Source of the DNA: Flaviramulus sp. BrNp1-15
Lineage (GTDB): Bacteria; Bacteroidota; Bacteroidia; Flavobacteriales; Flavobacteriaceae
Length of the DNA: 64,000 bases
NCBI RefSeq assembly: GCF_022259695.1
Contig: NZ_CP092099.1
Span: 2,812,001 to 2,876,000, forward strand
Direction of reading: 5' to 3'
The notes under the pieces were generated by a model that had not been told where the DNA came from, did no database searches, and worked only from the letters and a program-made list of their open reading frames with translations. Position 1 is the first letter of the stretch. Each line of letters starts with the position of its first letter. Made by a program: the position numbers and the translations under genes. This document shows positions 21,355 to 28,778 of the stretch, piece after piece.

Positions 21355-22008
21355 ATGAAGAAGAACTTATTTACCATTTTACTTATTACAGCTATTACAA
21401 CATCTGTAATTGGATGTAAAGATAAAGCTAAAGAAGCTACTACCACAGCAGCTGAAGAAGTTGTTGAAGTGACACCTGAAGCAAAATTTGTTGCAGATTT
21501 AGAAGCCTCCACAATTGAGTGGAAAGGTTTTAAACCTACAGGATCGCATAATGGAATCATTAACATTGAAAGCGGTATATTAAACACTACTGATGGAAAA
21601 ATTTCTGGTGGTACTTTTTTAATTGACATGTCTTCTCTTGAAGTTAAAGACATTCCTGCAGATGATGAAAATAATGGAAAATTGGCAGGACATTTAAAAG
21701 GTGCTGACTTTTTTGATGTTGAAAAACACCCAAGTGCAGCTTTCGAAATTACTGGAGTAGAAGAAGTTGATGGTAAAATGATGCTTTCTGGAAATTTAGC
21801 TCTTAAAGATGCCAAAAACAATGTTACTTTCCCTGTGTCTGTAACTCAAGATGGTGATGCTATTTCTTTAGTTAGCGAAACCTTTACTATAGACCGTTCT
21901 AAATGGAACGTAAAATATGGATCGAAATCGTTTTTCGATAATTTAGGCGATAAGTTTATTAACGATGATATTGAATTAAAAGTTACACTTAAGGCAACTA
22001 AGTCTTAA
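21355..22008 (+). CDS. YceI family lipoprotein
   Basis: 217 residues. The lipoprotein signal ends SVIGC with the lipid-bearing Cys at 21. An acidic/Ala linker follows, then one YceI domain (about 48-215): STIEWKGFKPTGSHNGI, the conserved SLEVKD and GHLKGADFFDVEKHPSAAFEIT segments, and a closing DDIELKVTLKA strand. YceI proteins form lipocalin-like barrels that bind long isoprenoid chains, such as ubiquinone precursors, in the periplasm. A TATTTTTG box at 21277-21284 may belong to its promoter. A strong terminator follows the gene. Confidence 0.92.
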   Translation: MKKNLFTILLITAITTSVIGCKDKAKEATTTAAEEVVEVTPEAKFVADLEASTIEWKGFKPTGSHNGIINIESGILNTTDGKISGGTFLIDMSSLEVKDIPADDENNGKLAGHLKGADFFDVEKHPSAAFEITGVEEVDGKMMLSGNLALKDAKNNVTFPVSVTQDGDAISLVSETFTIDRSKWNVKYGSKSFFDNLGDKFINDDIELKVTLKATKS

Positions 22009-22033
22009 AACTAACAAATCTTATTTTTTTGTT

Positions 22034-22062
22034 AAAAACCACTTCAATAGGAGTGGTTTTTT
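22034..22062 (+). terminator. Terminator after the YceI gene
   Basis: AAAACCACT (22035-22043) pairs with AGTGGTTTT (22052-22060), ending in a run of T. Confidence 0.75.
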
Positions 22063-22123
22063 GATTTTATAACATAAAAGAAGTAATTTAGAACAACTAT
22101 TTTTTTACTCTAACTTACTGATT

Positions 22124-23251
22124 ATGAAAAGAAGACCGTTTATTAAAAAATTAATTCAGTCTACTGGAGGCATTTATTTGGCTTCACAATCACCATTACT
22201 TTATGGTTGTAATTTAGAACCTAAGAATAAAAAATTAGGAATAGCCTTAGTTGGTTTAGGCGGTTATGCCGGAGGACAGTTAGCTCCTGCTCTACTGGAG
22301 ACAGAGCACTGTTATTTAGCTGGTATAGTAACAGGAACTAAAGAAAAAGAATCTATTTGGGTCAACAAATACAACATTAAAAAAGAAAATATTTATAACT
22401 ACGATAATTTTGATTCTATAGCAGCTAATGATGATATAGATATTGTATATGTCGTTTTACCAAATAGCATGCATGCAGAATTCACTATTAGAGCAGCAAA
22501 AGCAGGTAAGCATGTAATTTGCGAAAAGCCTATGGCTGTTTCGGTTGAAGAATGTGAAAATATGATAGCCGCTTGTAAAGAAGCTAAGAAAATGTTATCC
22601 ATTGGTTATCGTTTACATTTCGATCCTTTTCATGATGAAGTTATGCGAATTGGTCAAAACAAGGTTTATGGTAATATGAATGTAGAATCTGAGTTTTCAT
22701 TTTTATTAAAGAACCCTGATAGTTGGCGTACACAAAAAGCCTTGGCTGGTGGTGGCCCTTTAATGGACTTAGGTATTTATGCAATTCAAGGTTCTATTTA
22801 CTCTTTTGGTGAATTACCAACCTCGCTTTGGGCAAAAAACACAACTAAAGACACTGAATTTTTTAAAGATATAGAAGGTAGCTTAGAATGGGAATTAACT
22901 TTCCCTTCTGGAAAATCATATTGCAAAACCAGTTACGAAACACCAATTTTTGCCGAATTAAAACATATTACAGAAAAAGGCGAAGTAAAACTAGAAAATG
23001 CATTTTATTATGGTGGTATTAAAGGTTCTACACCAGATGGTAATATGAATATAAAACCAGTAAATCAGCAAGCGTCACAAATGGATGCTTTTGCATTAAA
23101 TATTTTAAATAATACAGAATCCATAGTTCCTGGTGAAATGGGATTACGTGATAATTATATTATTGAAAAAATATATGATTCTGCTGCAAACAACAGTGAA
23201 GTCTTAGAGTTAAACGATATTCCTAACATTTTAGATATTAGAAGAGCATAA
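22124..23251 (+). CDS. Gfo/Idh/MocA family oxidoreductase, probably exported
   Basis: 375 residues. The N-terminus MKRRPFIKKLIQSTGG resembles a twin-arginine signal (RRxFIK) followed by a weak hydrophobic stretch, and a Cys in LLYGC could be a lipidation site. The Rossmann NAD(P) site is GLGGYAGGQ (about 44-52) and the catalytic-lysine motif is CEKPMAV (about 128-134). The C-terminal beta-sheet domain is typical (GGGPLMDLGIYAIQGSIY). The closest described relatives are the periplasmic glucose-fructose oxidoreductase-type enzymes. It acts on a sugar or sugar derivative with tightly bound cofactor; the substrate is not determined. Single gene between two terminator-bounded units. Confidence 0.88.
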   Translation: MKRRPFIKKLIQSTGGIYLASQSPLLYGCNLEPKNKKLGIALVGLGGYAGGQLAPALLETEHCYLAGIVTGTKEKESIWVNKYNIKKENIYNYDNFDSIAANDDIDIVYVVLPNSMHAEFTIRAAKAGKHVICEKPMAVSVEECENMIAACKEAKKMLSIGYRLHFDPFHDEVMRIGQNKVYGNMNVESEFSFLLKNPDSWRTQKALAGGGPLMDLGIYAIQGSIYSFGELPTSLWAKNTTKDTEFFKDIEGSLEWELTFPSGKSYCKTSYETPIFAELKHITEKGEVKLENAFYYGGIKGSTPDGNMNIKPVNQQASQMDAFALNILNNTESIVPGEMGLRDNYIIEKIYDSAANNSEVLELNDIPNILDIRRA

Positions 23252-23414
23252 AGAAACAAATTATATTTCCTCAGTAATTTAGTTATGTATCATATCAAAA
23301 CAGATTAACATTCCTTAACAAATATTAACAAACTATTATAAGAAAAAATTATCGTATTTGTATTTTTTAATATATATTATTTATGATAAAATTATTAACT
23401 AATACACAATACAT

Positions 23415-24878
23415 ATGAAATTTTACAAAAATTTAAATAAGCAATTTATTAACGGGGAATGGATAAATGGACAAGGTGAAGACCTTATTGATGTTAACCC
23501 GTATAATGATGAAGAAATAACCATATTTAAAAGCGCAACAAAAAAAGATGTTGATAATGCACATAAAGCTGCAAAAAAAGCTTTTAAATCATGGTCTAAA
23601 ACCTTACCACAGGAACGAAGAGGTATAATTCTTAATGCCATTAATATTATAGACAAAAGAAAAGATGAAATTGCCGATTGGATTGTTAAAGAAAGTGGTA
23701 GTGCCAGAGTAAAGGCAGAAACCGAAATTATGGCAGCAACTCTTATGATGCATGAAGCGGCATCAATGCCAAATAGAATGGAAGGTCGTATTTATCCGTC
23801 ACCAATTCCAGGAAAAGAAAGTAGAGCTTACAGAAAGTCACTAGGTGTTTTAGGTATAATCACACCATGGAATTTTCCATTTCACTTATCAATGCGATCT
23901 ATAGCACCTGCATTAGCTTTGGGAAATACTATAGTAGTTAAACCTGCTTCATCAACTCCAGTTAGTGGTGCTACACTCATAGCCAAAATTTTTGAAGAGG
24001 CTGGAATACCAAAAGGTGTGTTTAATGTTACCGCAGGTAAAGGAAGTGATATAGGAGACTATTTTGTTAAACACCCCATTTCTAAATTAATTTCATTTAC
24101 GGGCTCAACACCAGTGGGTAAAAACATTGGTAAAATAGCAGGTGAAGCTTTAAAAAAAGTATCTCTAGAGTTAGGTGGAAACAATGTATTTATTGTTAGA
24201 GAAGATGCAAATATTGAAAAGGCAGCAGAAGCAGCAGTATTTGGTAAATTCTATCACCAGGGTCAAATATGTATGGCTATTAATAGAATACTAGTACATG
24301 AAAAGATATTTGAGGAATTCAAAAATACATTTATTAAAAAAGTAAAAGCACTTAAAGTAGGTAACCCAACTACTGATGAAAAAGTGATAATAGGCCCTAT
24401 TATAGATAATAAAGAAATTGATAGAATCATGGAAAACCTTCAAAAAAGTTTAGCCAATGGTGCTAAATTAGAATTGGGAGGTAAACAAGATAATAATATT
24501 ATTGAACCTACAGTACTTACTAATGTTACCAATGATATGGTTATTGCAAATGAAGAAACATTTGGTCCAATAGCGCCTTTAATTAAATTTAAAAATGATG
24601 AAGAAGCTATTGAAATTGCAAATTCTCTGGAGTTTGGTTTAAGTGGAGCAATATTTAGTAAAAATACCGAAGAAGCTTTAGCTATGGCACACAATATTGA
24701 AACTGGTATGGTACACATCAATGACCAAACAGTAAATGATGATGCTAACGCACCATTTGGTGGTGAAAAGGGCTCTGGTATGGGGCGATTTAATGGTGAG
24801 TTTGTTTTAGAAGAATTTACAACCGTACAATGGATAACCATACAACATGAAGCTAGAGATTATGCGCCTTTAGCGTAA
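23415..24878 (+). CDS. NAD(P)-dependent aldehyde dehydrogenase
   Basis: 487 residues, full length for the ALDH superfamily. NAD-site motif ITPWNFPFHLSMRS (about 146-159), catalytic glutamate in LELGGNN (about 253-259), catalytic cysteine in GQICMAINR (about 287-295), and the C-terminal NDQTVNDDANAPFGGEKGSG motif are all present. It oxidises an aldehyde to a carboxylate. The subgroup looks closest to benzaldehyde/aromatic or vanillin-type dehydrogenases (MPNRMEGRIYPSPIPGKESRAYR region, partly), but specificity cannot be fixed. It is monocistronic and followed by a strong terminator. Confidence 0.93.
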   Translation: MKFYKNLNKQFINGEWINGQGEDLIDVNPYNDEEITIFKSATKKDVDNAHKAAKKAFKSWSKTLPQERRGIILNAINIIDKRKDEIADWIVKESGSARVKAETEIMAATLMMHEAASMPNRMEGRIYPSPIPGKESRAYRKSLGVLGIITPWNFPFHLSMRSIAPALALGNTIVVKPASSTPVSGATLIAKIFEEAGIPKGVFNVTAGKGSDIGDYFVKHPISKLISFTGSTPVGKNIGKIAGEALKKVSLELGGNNVFIVREDANIEKAAEAAVFGKFYHQGQICMAINRILVHEKIFEEFKNTFIKKVKALKVGNPTTDEKVIIGPIIDNKEIDRIMENLQKSLANGAKLELGGKQDNNIIEPTVLTNVTNDMVIANEETFGPIAPLIKFKNDEEAIEIANSLEFGLSGAIFSKNTEEALAMAHNIETGMVHINDQTVNDDANAPFGGEKGSGMGRFNGEFVLEEFTTVQWITIQHEARDYAPLA

Positions 24879-24897
24879 TAATTTTATGAAAATTATT

Positions 24898-24927
24898 AAA
24901 AGCTACCAATTTGGTAGCTTTTTTTTA
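24898..24927 (+). terminator. Terminator after the aldehyde dehydrogenase gene
   Basis: AGCTACC (24901-24907) pairs with GGTAGCT (24913-24919), followed by eight T. Confidence 0.85.
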
Positions 24928-25078
24928 GGTTGTTTATGAAACAGGCAATAAAGATTTCAAAAAACATAAAGCTTGACTTTGTAAAAAAATTCAACTAACT
25001 TCGTTTAACGATTGATATAAGTCATTAAAGAACGACGTCATATCATCGCATTGTGCTTCATTATGACCAACCAATAAG

Positions 25079-25097
25079 ATTCCCGCTTTTTCGGGAA
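25079..25097. repeat. Short palindrome before the DUF6090 start codon
   Basis: TTCCCG (25080-25085) pairs with CGGGAA (25092-25097). The same GATTCCCG...CGGGAA design occurs at 55210-55229. It ends 7 bp before the ATG and could cover the ribosome entry site. Confidence 0.5.
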
Positions 25098-25104
25098 ATT
25101 GAAT

Positions 25105-25851
25105 ATGATAAAATTCTTTAGAACAATACGCCACGACTATATGAAAGAAAACAAAACTGGAAAGTATTTAAAATATGCTATCGGAGAAATTATTCTTGTT
25201 GTTATAGGAATCCTACTAGCTCTTCAGATTAATAATTGGAATAGTGAATATAAGGCGGATAAGAATTTAAAAGAAATTTACAAACAAATACAAACTGACC
25301 TTAAAGTTGATACAGCAAGAATAGAAAGGGTTATTGTTAAGTATGATGAAAAAGATAAAATAATTCAGGACATTTTAGACAAAAAAATAAAACTTTCTTT
25401 TTATGATACAATAACTTCAATGAATTATAAAGATTGTTCTATATGTCGACCAGAAACAACATACTCATACAATTTCAAACCAATTATCAAAGGCTATAAT
25501 TTACTAAAAGAGACAAATTCTTTAACTGAGATAAAAAAAGATTCACTTGCAGATTACATAAATGATTTTTATTCCCAAATAATTCCTCGTATTGACAATC
25601 AGTATCAAGATATTCAAAATATAATATTTGAAAACATAAAAAATTATCAAAAACATTCTTGGTTTTCAGATTGGTATGAAAGGAAATATAATAAAGAACT
25701 TTTAATTTTTCTTTTTGAAAGTGAAATTTATCGCAAAGAGCTAAGTCGATTTAATATTTATACTAAACATATATTTATAGGGACTTTGAAAAACTATAAA
25801 ATTAGAGCTACAGAAATTTTAAAATTACTTGAACAAGAAATAGAAAAATAA
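25105..25851 (+). CDS. DUF6090 family membrane-anchored protein (second copy)
   Basis: 248 residues from the ATG at 25105. The open frame also allows a TTG two codons earlier at 25099, but MIKFFRTIRH aligns exactly with the start of the copy at 197. Residues 1-45 repeat the family hallmark (basic start, GEIILVVIGILLALQINNWN membrane segment). The remainder is a charged helical domain unlike the first copy, with a CSICRPETTY cysteine pair near residue 110. Function unknown. It is the only gene in the cassette-like segment, which suggests recent gain independent of its neighbours. Confidence 0.82.
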   Translation: MIKFFRTIRHDYMKENKTGKYLKYAIGEIILVVIGILLALQINNWNSEYKADKNLKEIYKQIQTDLKVDTARIERVIVKYDEKDKIIQDILDKKIKLSFYDTITSMNYKDCSICRPETTYSYNFKPIIKGYNLLKETNSLTEIKKDSLADYINDFYSQIIPRIDNQYQDIQNIIFENIKNYQKHSWFSDWYERKYNKELLIFLFESEIYRKELSRFNIYTKHIFIGTLKNYKIRATEILKLLEQEIEK

Positions 25852-25860
25852 CGAAAGCAC

Positions 25861-25987
25861 AACAACGTATAAAATTAATTGCTAGTACTCGCCTACTTAC
25901 GAAAATCCTCTCGGATTTTCTATTCGGTTTGTATTTGCTAATTTAGTTGCTGAAACACGCAACGAAATCATACACAAAACCGTTAAA
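25861..25987. repeat. Folded intergenic element, attC-like in outline
   Basis: Immediately after the DUF6090 stop. Its core is a perfect hairpin GAAAATCC-TCTC-GGATTTTC (25901-25920). Outer parts can pair imperfectly: AACG+TAT (25864-25870) with ATAC...CGTT (25970-25984), and AATTAATTGC with GCTAATTT. The right end CGTTAAAC contains GTTAAAC, which fits the integron core-site pattern GTTRRRY. I recall similar elements scattered between hypothetical genes in other Flavobacteriaceae but cannot verify this here. Confidence 0.4.
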
Positions 25988-26000
25988 CGAACTTCAAAAA

Positions 26001-26909
26001 TTATATCAATAAATCCTTTAAAGCAGGTTCTAAATAATTGTAGTTAAAGTTAAACCCTTTATCTTCTATTTTTTTACAACTTACACGTTGGCTTTCAAAT
26101 AACAAGGCATGCATTTCTCCTAAAACCAGTTTCATAAAAAACTTAGGTATATTGGGTAATAACAAAGGCCTGTTTAAAACACGTGCTATGGTTTTAGTTA
26201 ATTCTTGATTGGTAACAGGGTTTGGAGCTACCCCATTATAAACGCCGCTTAAATTATGCTCTAAAACATATAAAAACAGGTTCGCTAAATCCTTAATATG
26301 AATCCAGGATTGCCATTGTTTTCCATTACCAAAAGCTGCACCAACTCCAAATTTAATGGGTTTTACCATTTCCAGTAATGCTCCTCCTTTTTTAGATAAA
26401 ACTAAACCAATTCTAATTTTAGAAACGTTTATATTTAAACTCTTAAAAGCATCTAACTCGTTTTCCCAAACGTGTACTACTTGAGTTAAAAACGAATTTT
26501 CATCTTTTGTTTTAAAACCTTCTTCGTAATAATTAATTAAAGAATCTGGATATACACCTATTGCACTTGCAGAAACAACTTGCTTTATGGTATGCGTTTC
26601 ACCCTTTAATGCATTAACGAGTAGCTGAGTAGTTTCTTTTCGGCTATTTAAAATCTCTTTTTTATATTCTGGAGTCCATCGTTTAGAAACCGTTGCTCCA
26701 GCTAAATGTATTATAGCATCAACATCTTTAAAACAATCTACATCTAGATCTCCGGACTTTGGATTCCAATAAAAACCTTTATAATTTTCTCTTTTTTCAA
26801 TTTTAGCTTTACTCGTTGTTAAGTAGTTAACTTTTATTGCTTTTTTATGACAAAGTTTTACTATTTCTGCACCTATTAACCCTGTCGCTCCTGTTATTAA
26901 AACTCGCAT
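26001..26909 (-). CDS. TIGR01777 family NAD(P)-dependent epimerase-like protein
   Basis: 302 residues. An extended SDR Rossmann fold begins at the very N-terminus (MRVLITGATGLIG, GxxGxxG at 7-13). HLAGATVSKRWTPEYKKEI, SASAIGVYPD with a following Tyr-Glu region, and the C-terminal DUF1731 domain (GVYNGVAPNPVTNQELTK through EPALKDLL) define the TIGR01777/YfcH family. The family relates to nucleotide-sugar epimerases, but its reaction is not established. It is separated by about 96 bp from mnmD upstream, and its stop lies 9 bp from the cassette edge. Confidence 0.9.
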   Translation of the reverse strand: MRVLITGATGLIGAEIVKLCHKKAIKVNYLTTSKAKIEKRENYKGFYWNPKSGDLDVDCFKDVDAIIHLAGATVSKRWTPEYKKEILNSRKETTQLLVNALKGETHTIKQVVSASAIGVYPDSLINYYEEGFKTKDENSFLTQVVHVWENELDAFKSLNINVSKIRIGLVLSKKGGALLEMVKPIKFGVGAAFGNGKQWQSWIHIKDLANLFLYVLEHNLSGVYNGVAPNPVTNQELTKTIARVLNRPLLLPNIPKFFMKLVLGEMHALLFESQRVSCKKIEDKGFNFNYNYLEPALKDLLI

Positions 26910-27005
26910 TTTCTTTTTTTATAAAATTACAAAATACACGTATGGTTTACTAAACATTTATAGAAGGTTTAACAAAAATAATTGACAATTTGATGTAACC
27001 AGAAC

Positions 27006-27737
27006 TTAATGCTTCGTTGCTCTCAGCATTTCTCTTTTTCCTGGAGGCCCAGGAAGTTTTTCAACTTTAAAACCTACGGTTTGCATAGCACGACGTACAC
27101 TACCTTTTGCAGAATAAGTAACCAAAACACCATTAGTTTTTAGAGCTTTAAACATTTTATCGAAGATGGTTTCTGTCCATAATTCGGGTTGAACTCGTGC
27201 TCCAAAAGCATCAAAATAGATAATATTATATTTGTTTGTTTCATTAATATCATGAAACATTTTTTGCTGTTTTGTAAGTTTAAAATTAGAAGTTAATTCA
27301 TGAGACTCATCCCAAGAAACTTCATGTAGTTTTTTAAACAGTGAGGTTTTTTCAGAAGAGTTCAACTTCTCCACATAATTAAGTTGATTGATTTCATCCA
27401 TTAAAACAGGGTAGCCTTCTACTCCAACATAATCAATATTTATATTTAGTTTTTCGGCTTCTAACAACGTAATAAATGCGTTCAAACCCGTTCCAAAACC
27501 AATTTCTAGAATGGAAATAGGTTGTTCTCTTGGTTTTTCTTTATGAGACTTCTCGACTGCGCTCGAAGTGACATATATATCAGTTTGTAAAGTTGAATTA
27601 AAGTGATGCAACCCATGTTTTATAAAAACATGATTGGCTTCCTGTATAGCACCATGTTTAGAATGATACTGCTCATTCCATTCTTCTATTTGAATAGTTT
27701 TTGAACCATCTGAAGTTGTGATTATGCTTCGTTTCAA
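27006..27737 (-). CDS. mnmD: tRNA 5-methylaminomethyl-2-thiouridine methyltransferase MnmD
   Basis: 243 residues. SAM-binding motif I ILEIGFGTGLNAF (about 75-87), the acidic loop NIIYFDAFGARVQPELW and the C-terminal GFKVEKLPGPPGKREMLRA are diagnostic of MnmD/MnmC2. This is the stand-alone methyltransferase that completes mnm5s2U34 in tRNA anticodons; the fused oxidase half of proteobacterial MnmC is absent. Residues about 55-65 (YVTSSAVEKSH) are encoded by a palindromic genomic repeat in frame, just before motif I. Last of a three-gene unit with the CxxCH lipoprotein (gap 3 bp) and DUF4920 genes. Confidence 0.92.
   Translation of the reverse strand: MKRSIITTSDGSKTIQIEEWNEQYHSKHGAIQEANHVFIKHGLHHFNSTLQTDIYVTSSAVEKSHKEKPREQPISILEIGFGTGLNAFITLLEAEKLNINIDYVGVEGYPVLMDEINQLNYVEKLNSSEKTSLFKKLHEVSWDESHELTSNFKLTKQQKMFHDINETNKYNIIYFDAFGARVQPELWTETIFDKMFKALKTNGVLVTYSAKGSVRRAMQTVGFKVEKLPGPPGKREMLRATKH
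27545..27574. repeat. Palindromic genomic repeat embedded in the mnmD coding sequence
   Basis: The segment has the core TCGACTGCGCT flanked by CTTC and GAAG arms and ends in GTGACAT, the layout of dispersed flavobacterial repeats. The same 11-bp core occurs in an intergenic repeat at 38993-39003. Here it is read in frame as part of MnmD. Confidence 0.6.
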
Positions 27738-27740
27738 TAG

Positions 27741-28175
27741 TTATTGTATTAAAAGCTTTTTTATTCGCGGTATTGGTCCTGTGCATTCTTTTTGATGACA
27801 AGAAATACACAAGTTAACCATGTTGTTATACCTATCTTCTAAAGGAACATCAGACGAAGAATTAAAAATTTCTTTTTCAGTTTCAATAAAAAGATTGGAG
27901 AAATTCTTAAAGTCCTCGTCTCTAGTTTTAAATTCTGAAAGTTCTGCAGTATGTATTTTCAAAACCGCTTCAGGAAAATTTTCTGGTACGTTACCTGCTA
28001 AGATATCTTTTTTAATTTTTTGATTTAGTGCATACATTTGGTTCATAAGCACAGTCATTTCAGAAGGTTCATACATTATGTATTCTTTCTTTTCTTTTAT
28101 TTCAACTGTATCTTTCTCTATATTCTTACAACTAAAAACCAACAACAAAACACATAAACCAAATATATGTTTCAT
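27741..28175 (-). CDS. Small lipoprotein with one heme-c motif
   Basis: 144 residues. The lipoprotein signal ends LVFSC (Cys about 16). A helical region follows, and near the C-terminus CISCH is a single CxxCH heme c attachment site (NLCISCHQKECTGPIPRIKKL). A Met or His serving as the sixth ligand cannot be assigned. The size and late heme site suggest a c'-like or cytochrome-like electron carrier, or a protein that uses the site differently. It sits between DUF4920 (2 bp) and mnmD (3 bp). Confidence 0.7.
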   Translation of the reverse strand: MKHIFGLCVLLLVFSCKNIEKDTVEIKEKKEYIMYEPSEMTVLMNQMYALNQKIKKDILAGNVPENFPEAVLKIHTAELSEFKTRDEDFKNFSNLFIETEKEIFNSSSDVPLEDRYNNMVNLCISCHQKECTGPIPRIKKLLIQ

Positions 28176-28177
28176 AA

Positions 28178-28684
28178 CTATTGTTCTTTAACTAACACAC
28201 CATCTGCAAGAAATGAGTATGTTCTTTTTACCTCTGTTATTTGTGCAATTTCTTCAGGAGTTTTTCCAGCGTCCTCTGCATAATGACGTTGCTCATCAAC
28301 AGAAACTTCAGACACATAGGCTTTTCCGTTTATAATAACTTCATCTCCTGCTATATTTTTAGGTACAAAAAAACCGTAATCTTTAAACTTCACCATAACT
28401 TCATTACCATCTTCAAGATCTAGAGTCATCCAACATCCTTTTGCTTGACAAACACTATTAACTTTAGCTATTATCTTAGAGTTAATGCTATCACCTACTT
28501 TCATAGTTTTATAATGATTTGCCATAGATGAAGCAGCAATGGCATCATCTGCAATAATTTCATTTCCAAAAGAAGCATAAGTTACCTCTTCTACTTTATC
28601 GATTGCTTTTGGAGTTTCTTCACTTTTGTTTTTGCAAGAATTTAACACTAAAACACAGATAATTAACAAACTAAATGACTTCAT
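28178..28684 (-). CDS. DUF4920 domain lipoprotein
   Basis: 168 residues. The lipoprotein signal ends LVLNSC (Cys 16). The domain has YASFGNEI, VNSVCQAKGCWMTLDL and KFKDYGFFVPKNIAGDEVIINGKAYVSEV, as in DUF4920, an OB-fold-like periplasmic domain. The CxxxxC pair in CQAKGC could bind metal or form a disulfide. Function unknown. It is first of the DUF4920-heme lipoprotein-mnmD unit and divergent from ilvE, with 94 bp shared between them. Confidence 0.85.
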   Translation of the reverse strand: MKSFSLLIICVLVLNSCKNKSEETPKAIDKVEEVTYASFGNEIIADDAIAASSMANHYKTMKVGDSINSKIIAKVNSVCQAKGCWMTLDLEDGNEVMVKFKDYGFFVPKNIAGDEVIINGKAYVSEVSVDEQRHYAEDAGKTPEEIAQITEVKRTYSFLADGVLVKEQ

Positions 28685-28749
28685 AATACTAATATTTCAA
28701 TTTTAAACGATTTATGTAAATATACCGCTTTTTTAAAAACGTTTTTCTT

Positions 28750-28757
28750 TAAATTTG
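28750..28757 (+). promoter_or_regulatory. -7 promoter element of ilvE
   Basis: TAAATTTG is an exact TAnnTTTG match 21 bp before the ilvE ATG. No clear -33 TTG was seen. Confidence 0.4.
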
Positions 28758-28778
28758 TCTTATTAAATAACGAGACTT

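Larger units (their letters stand above)
25000..25991. mobile_element. Cassette-like segment carrying a DUF6090 gene between 11-bp inverted repeats
   Basis: TTCGTTTAACG at 25000-25010 is repeated in exact inverse as CGTTAAACGAA at 25981-25991. The ~990-bp segment between holds one gene (DUF6090), a palindrome 7 bp before its start codon, and a complex folded element after its stop. The right repeat lies only 9 bp from the stop codon of the next gene. No recombinase is encoded. The right-hand element resembles integron attC-like structures in outline (see 25861-25987). Mobility is an inference. Confidence 0.4.

Noticed and set aside
21315-21821. Long minus-strand open frame (168 codons) opposite the YceI gene
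   Set aside because: It is a mirror of the YceI coding frame, has Ser/Ala-rich shadow composition, and YceI has a complete lipoprotein signal and domain.
24440-24841. Minus-strand open frame opposite the aldehyde dehydrogenase
   Set aside because: It lies wholly within the conserved dehydrogenase coding sequence, without motifs of its own.
24936-24998. 20-codon ATG open frame after the aldehyde dehydrogenase terminator
   Set aside because: Too short, Lys-rich as expected from A-rich DNA, no promoter.
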